Program-made: the position numbers and the translations under genes
DNA from: Owenia fusiformis
Lineage: Eukaryota; Annelida; Polychaeta; Sabellida; Oweniidae
Reading direction: 5' to 3'
NCBI GenBank assembly: GCA_903813345.2
Contig: CAIIXF020000007.1
Span: 4,221,730 to 4,285,729, forward strand
DNA: 64,000 nt
Notes under the pieces: generated by a model
Database searches by the model: none
The model's input: only the letters and a program-made list of their open reading frames with translations
Told to the model about the DNA's origin: nothing
Shown here: positions 59,701 to 64,000 of the stretch, in pieces
How the letters are laid out: each line of letters opens with the position of its first letter
Numbering within the stretch: position 1 is the stretch's first letter

Positions 59701-62700
59701 GGAAATGATATCTTACATTCAGTTCAAAGACCAAATTATTGATCGCAGAATGCCAGTTAAGATCTATGGTCTAAGATACGGTAGCATTCAATATCACAAG
59801 TACATATTGAGTCGTGGTATGGTATCAAAATGGGAAATACAGGATCATTTGAATAATGATTGAAATTCTAGGAAGAAAATTGTTGATTACAAAATCGACA
59901 TTAACTAACGTACTTGTAATCATTGTTACTAAATTCTGGGAAATCAGGTTTATTCAACAGGGAGAACCGGAATGAGCAAGTTAATGGATGAATTATTTTC
60001 AAGAGATTCTCTCTTGGGAGTAAATCATGTGAAAAATCTTAATGAGGTCTGTTTATACACGAGTACACATTTTGTTTTGGGTCCAAGGTCATGCATATTT
60101 TACGACATATTTCTCTCTAAAATTTGAATGAACCGTCTTATTTTCTTGCAAATCTATATAATTTTGAGTGTTGACTTCATGCCTATTTGCTATATTACTT
60201 GCTTATTTCACTCTTTTCTGCACTATTTTGTTTTCGATCACAAGATCACCATGAAATGACTCTCACGTTTCTATACTAATTGCCATCCAAAGCAATTTAA
60301 AATTGGAATTTAAAAAGGAAATGGTAGAAAACTGATGGTAAATACTTGTCTTGCCTTGTCTTATTCTTGGTAATTTTGTTTACTATGGCATTCTGTGATA
60401 AGAAATGGTGATTAATCTGACATGTGGGGTACTTTACAATCAGAGATTGCATTAGCATACCAATAATCCAATAAGTCCTATCTGTAGACACTAAAGAACG
60501 CAAAGCCAAGATTGCCCCGAGAAATTACACGTTAGGAAGTCATCGTAAACTCTATTGTCACGATAATCACCCTTGGTAAAATCCTAACTCTACTCTTCCC
60601 AAAATAAGATTCCAAATGGGTAATGGGTACAAAAGAAACAAATCAAATAGTATCCCACCGAGTTTTTCAGTTTCTTCTGAAATGAGTATCTTGTGATTTC
60701 ATAACACAAAAATGGTATTTTCAAATGACGTGAAAATTACAGTAGACACATTGAGTAAATGTCAACTAGACATTTGGGTTTTGAAATTGACTATTATCAT
60801 TCATATTTCAGGACAAAATAATCAATTGCTACACTCAGGGAATTAATCATACTTATTTCTGATCAAACAAAACAATTAGGGAATGTTTTCTGAAAGTATT
60901 ACAAAAATAGACTCATGAAATTAAACTCTGGAAGTCGTAGTTTGCAAGCATTTTCACATGAGCTGTTCACTCTATTCCAATCACTGATGAACATCCTGAC
61001 ATTGACTTTACAATTGAAGGAGTGCATAAACAACTCTAGCTGCAATGTTTCATTGGAACTGAGGGTCCCTCGGGTTAACAAACGACACATACAGCAGACA
61101 TGCATACAAAGCCACAGAGACACAATAAGTGGAAAAGAACTGTTTATTAAAAGCTCTTTGCCACTTTATCTTGCTTGAGTTTGCAAGTACTTTGGAATGA
61201 ACCAATGAAGGCCATATTCAAATATTATTAAGTGCCAGGTTAACCTTTATGCTTTTCCAAGTATAACATGTTGTGTCAGGAGGAATTTTTGTAATTTTTC
61301 TATAGTCTTGCTTCAAGACCCTGGACTATCTACTTTAACAACTTTGTTGTTTAGATAAAGAGCCAGTTCCACAGTGTTGAAGTAAGACTAATTTATCTGT
61401 AGAAAGAATGTTAATGCAAGACGATAAATGCATGACGCTAAAATATTTACCTGTATACTGAGGCACTCCATTGGTATAAACAGCAGGTCCCATTTCACCA
61501 TTAGTGACGGGAACGGCAAAGCTTGCTGTGCCAGTTGGGGAGAGAATTGTGGGAGGGGTACCGTTCATCGTTGAACTGGCTATAAAACATAAAAATATTT
61601 ATTAGAAAAAAAAATCATTAACATTAGAAATGTAGCTGCATACAGTGATAATGTAAGTGAACTAATTAAAGTTAACAAATGAGTAAGATACAGAAAAACA
61701 GGATGTTATTAAGCTATAAATCAAATCTATACAATTAAAAATGTTATAATAAAGCCCAGGAAGTGCATGTATCAGTATAAGGGCATACGCCTTTTAAAAT
61801 TCATCCAATTATTTTTGAAAACATTAATCCTCATGTATGTCCCAGGAACTTAAGAACAAATCTATACATATGGAACAAGTGATACTTCACAAAATATTGT
61901 CTCTAGCAACCATCCCATTTCTTTAAATTGAATATAGTTGACTAAAATGAACCCTTTGATATTGTGGACTTGGGGAAAGATAATTCCTTAGAAACAATAA
62001 CTCCTCTAGTAATTATTAAAAGCTCACAATCCACGCCAAATTTATTAATTTAATTTTCTTAATCCCTCAATTAATGAATCTGTCTGTTAAAATGGCTGCT
62101 TGTACTTATTCCGTAATATTCTCTTTAAATTTCTGTACAATTTAGATTACTAACTACACGCCTGTTTACTTTATTCCTTCATTATTCCACTCCGTTCCAT
62201 GAAAATTTGAATTTCAAAACATAACCCTCAAGATATACCCCCCTATATCATCACATTTCCCCCTTTATCATCACACGTATACAATAATAACAGTATTGCC
62301 TGTGTAGGGGAGATCAATTTGAAAAACAGAATTGCGGTACATCTGGTATATTCTGTATATAATGGAACATAATATGAAAAGGTAATGTTCATAATGCTAA
62401 GTGACAATAAATTAGCATTACTAGAATACAGGCAGCCTCTAAGTAGAAATCCACATATAAATACTAATGGACTGATAACAGATGCTATTTCCCGTTCTTG
62501 CTCGAGATTTCCCTTTACAAAGTAGAAAGAAAGATTCAACTGCACAATTGCCATTGAATTTAAGTTATTCAAGCGCACAATATGTAAAACAAAATAAATG
62601 GATGCCAATGGTCACCACAAATCAAATTTCAGATATCAGTTTGAAGATGATGAAATCATATCCCATTACCCATTACTATTATTTTATCACTTTATCCTGC

Positions 62701-63322
62701 ATTGATGAAACAGAATTAGATATGTTTGATCAAACAAATAGGTTCTACAAAGTATAATTTTATATAAATATAATATATTTTATATACTTTAAAATAACCC
62801 GATGCCTATCTGTAAATATTGAAACCATTTATAGGATGTTGAAAGGCACCTTCTAAGTAAACCATCTGTATAAAACCATGAATTATTTATAATGTAAAAA
62901 TAACATTTGTAATGTAAATACCAAATCCCAGAAAAATTCTGTTGCAATAATTGCAATGGTATTTGCATGAACAGGTTTGATGCTGTATAAAATTGTCAGT
63001 TAATATTTCATTGTCATAGTATTCTTTTTCAAGGGCTACCATTTGAAATAGAAGTATCATAAATTCTTCCAGGATTTTACAGGTTAAGTCATATCTTTCA
63101 ACACAAACTGTTGGAACATAAAATCAAGTTTTACGCACCATTGACTAGTTCACCAGTTGTGGGTGTCATGGCCGCAGACCCTGGGAGGCCGTTAGGGGTA
63201 AGGGCGGACATCTGCTGCATGTGTGCTGCCAATGCTGCTGTGGCCATGGGGTTGGCGATGTATCCGGCAGCGGCACCACCCTGTGTTGCGGCAGCCATCA
63301 ATGCAGCTTGTTGTTGTACCAA
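53706..63322 (-). CDS. CELF: CELF (CUGBP/Elav-like) RNA-binding protein, 3' six coding exons
   Basis: Exons 63139-63322, 61451-61579, 59094-59153, 56697-56786, 54394-54537 and 53706-53833, joined in phase (245 codons with the TAG stop). The first three encode the low-complexity linker ([50 protein letters not shown]); the last three give ISAQKEG and then RRM3 with RNP2 (CNLFIYHLP) and RNP1 (KCFGFVSF), ending [15 protein letters not shown], the family hallmark. CELF proteins bind GU-rich RNA and control splicing, translation and decay. RRM1 and RRM2 are beyond the right edge. Closest to the CELF1/2 (bruno-like) group. At 59094 the donor GTATAG is chosen over GTTGTT six bases on; the alternative would insert two residues. 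Confidence 0.95.
54538..56696. other. CELF intron before RRM3
   Basis: No coding exon. 54660-55440 is unusually purine-rich with repeated TTTCTACTTTGG and ACATTTCAGATTTTTGG-like phrases; the rest is AT-rich. Confidence 0.45.
56787..63138. other. CELF linker introns
   Basis: The introns between 56787-59093, 59154-61450 and 61580-63138 are AT-rich with no further exon I can support. CELF genes often have alternative linker exons, so small skipped exons here cannot be excluded. Confidence 0.4.
57887..57954. mobile_element. Miniature mariner-like remnant
   Basis: TTACGAGGGCTGTCACAAAA at the left and CTTTTGGAACAACCCTCATA at the right are imperfect inverted repeats of the TACGAGGGTTGTYC type seen at mariner ends; only about 68 bp remain. 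A further solo end (TTACGAGGGCCATAC) is at 33263. In a CELF intron. Confidence 0.55.
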
Positions 63323-63369
63323 CTGTTAAGAATAATATGACAAAAATAAGTCACATAGTAGAACAAGAA

Positions 63370-63535
63370 ATGTACCAGTATATGATTCAGACATGTACCA
63401 GTATATAAACTAGACATGTACAATATGAACCAGACAAGTACCAGTGCATGTACAATTGCCAAGATATGAACAAGGCATGTACCAGTATATGATCCAGATA
63501 TGTACCAGTATATAATCCAGACATGTACCAGCTTT
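63370..63535. repeat. ACATGTACCAGTATAT tandem repeat
   Basis: Five to six diverged units of about 28-30 bp, ATGTACCAGTATATGATCC with AGACATGTACCAGTATAT, in the CELF intron upstream of the 63322 exon. Confidence 0.8.
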
Positions 63536-64000
63536 CTACTTATTAGAAATTACACATTTACTTTCCTTATGATAAACACATTTAGACTACAAATTTGTAA
63601 TTTCAAAAGCTGGTTATTTTATAAGTGAACTAATTATTGATGATTTTGAAAATGCTAAAACTTAATAAGGGAACCCTGACGAAATTGGGAGCAAAGTCTA
63701 CGGTGCAATCTCAAGAACTATTGATCTAGTACAACTTCATTACACTTGAATGCAAATCTAATCTGAATCTGATGGCCAGCTTTTGAAGGAACAACTTTCA
63801 TCTAAAATAGTCACGTGAATGAATATAAATTGAAGAAGCTTTTCTATTTGGTGTTTACAATGTCTATGGTCGTGTTTAATATGCGCCATTTCCAGTGACG
63901 GAAATTATCAAAGAGTGTCTAAAATAATATGTTGAAAATTCACTCTCTTAAAAATGAAGGCCATTTCATCAAATAATGCAATTTTTTTTAAAATTAGGTA

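Noticed and set aside
63111-63329. 72-codon plus-strand Ala/Cys-rich frame
   Set aside because: Antisense of the CELF linker exon at 63139-63322.

Overview
This window is AT-rich, intron-rich animal nuclear DNA. Exon-intron structures with GT/AG boundaries and consistent phases, nested genes, short inverted-repeat transposons, minisatellites and a tRNA-derived SINE-like copy all point to a metazoan. The gene set (NBEAL1-like, CELF, TIMP, a coiled-coil fibrinogen-like secreted protein, an SDR oxidoreductase) and the GGAC-tailed dispersed repeats suggest a marine invertebrate, perhaps a lophotrochozoan or a non-vertebrate deuterostome. The sequence alone does not fix the phylum.

Layout: one large minus-strand gene, a neurobeachin-like BEACH protein (NBEAL1-like), starts at 46560 and runs off the left edge. 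I could join 34 exons with consistent reading phases (1857 codons). The N-terminal armadillo-like region, the concanavalin-A-like domain and the pre-PH segment are here. The PH-BEACH-WD40 end must lie left of position 1. To its right, separated by about 7 kb, a second minus-strand gene, a CELF (CUGBP/Elav-like) RNA-binding protein, contributes its last six coding exons (63322 to 53706), including RRM3 and the stop. Its RRM1 and RRM2 lie beyond the right edge.

Four complete genes sit inside NBEAL introns: a plus-strand intronless SDR oxidoreductase (40695-41504, intron 1), a plus-strand six-exon TIMP metalloproteinase inhibitor (27144-31178, intron 10), a minus-strand single-exon secreted cysteine-rich orphan (31592-32188, also intron 10, tail-to-tail with TIMP), and a plus-strand three-exon secreted coiled-coil fibrinogen-like protein (12482-16752, intron 24). 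Three of the four nested genes encode secreted proteins, two of them of extracellular-matrix or lectin type. The host encodes a membrane-trafficking BEACH protein. I see no sequence evidence that the nested genes work together.

Mobile and repeat content: four members of a long repeat family (9.7, 12.8, 42.3 and 44.0 kb, all in one orientation) built from units of about 140 bp carrying ATGGCGGCCAT hairpins and ending in GGAC microsatellite; a 439-bp fold-back element; two hAT-like elements with 8-bp target duplications or near-duplications; a miniature mariner-like remnant; a tRNA-derived SINE-like copy; a four-copy interspersed repeat with a terminal hairpin; and several minisatellites. A recurring theme is tandem duplication across exon-intron borders: NBEAL exons 29 and 30, TIMP exon 1 donor and TIMP exon 3 acceptor.
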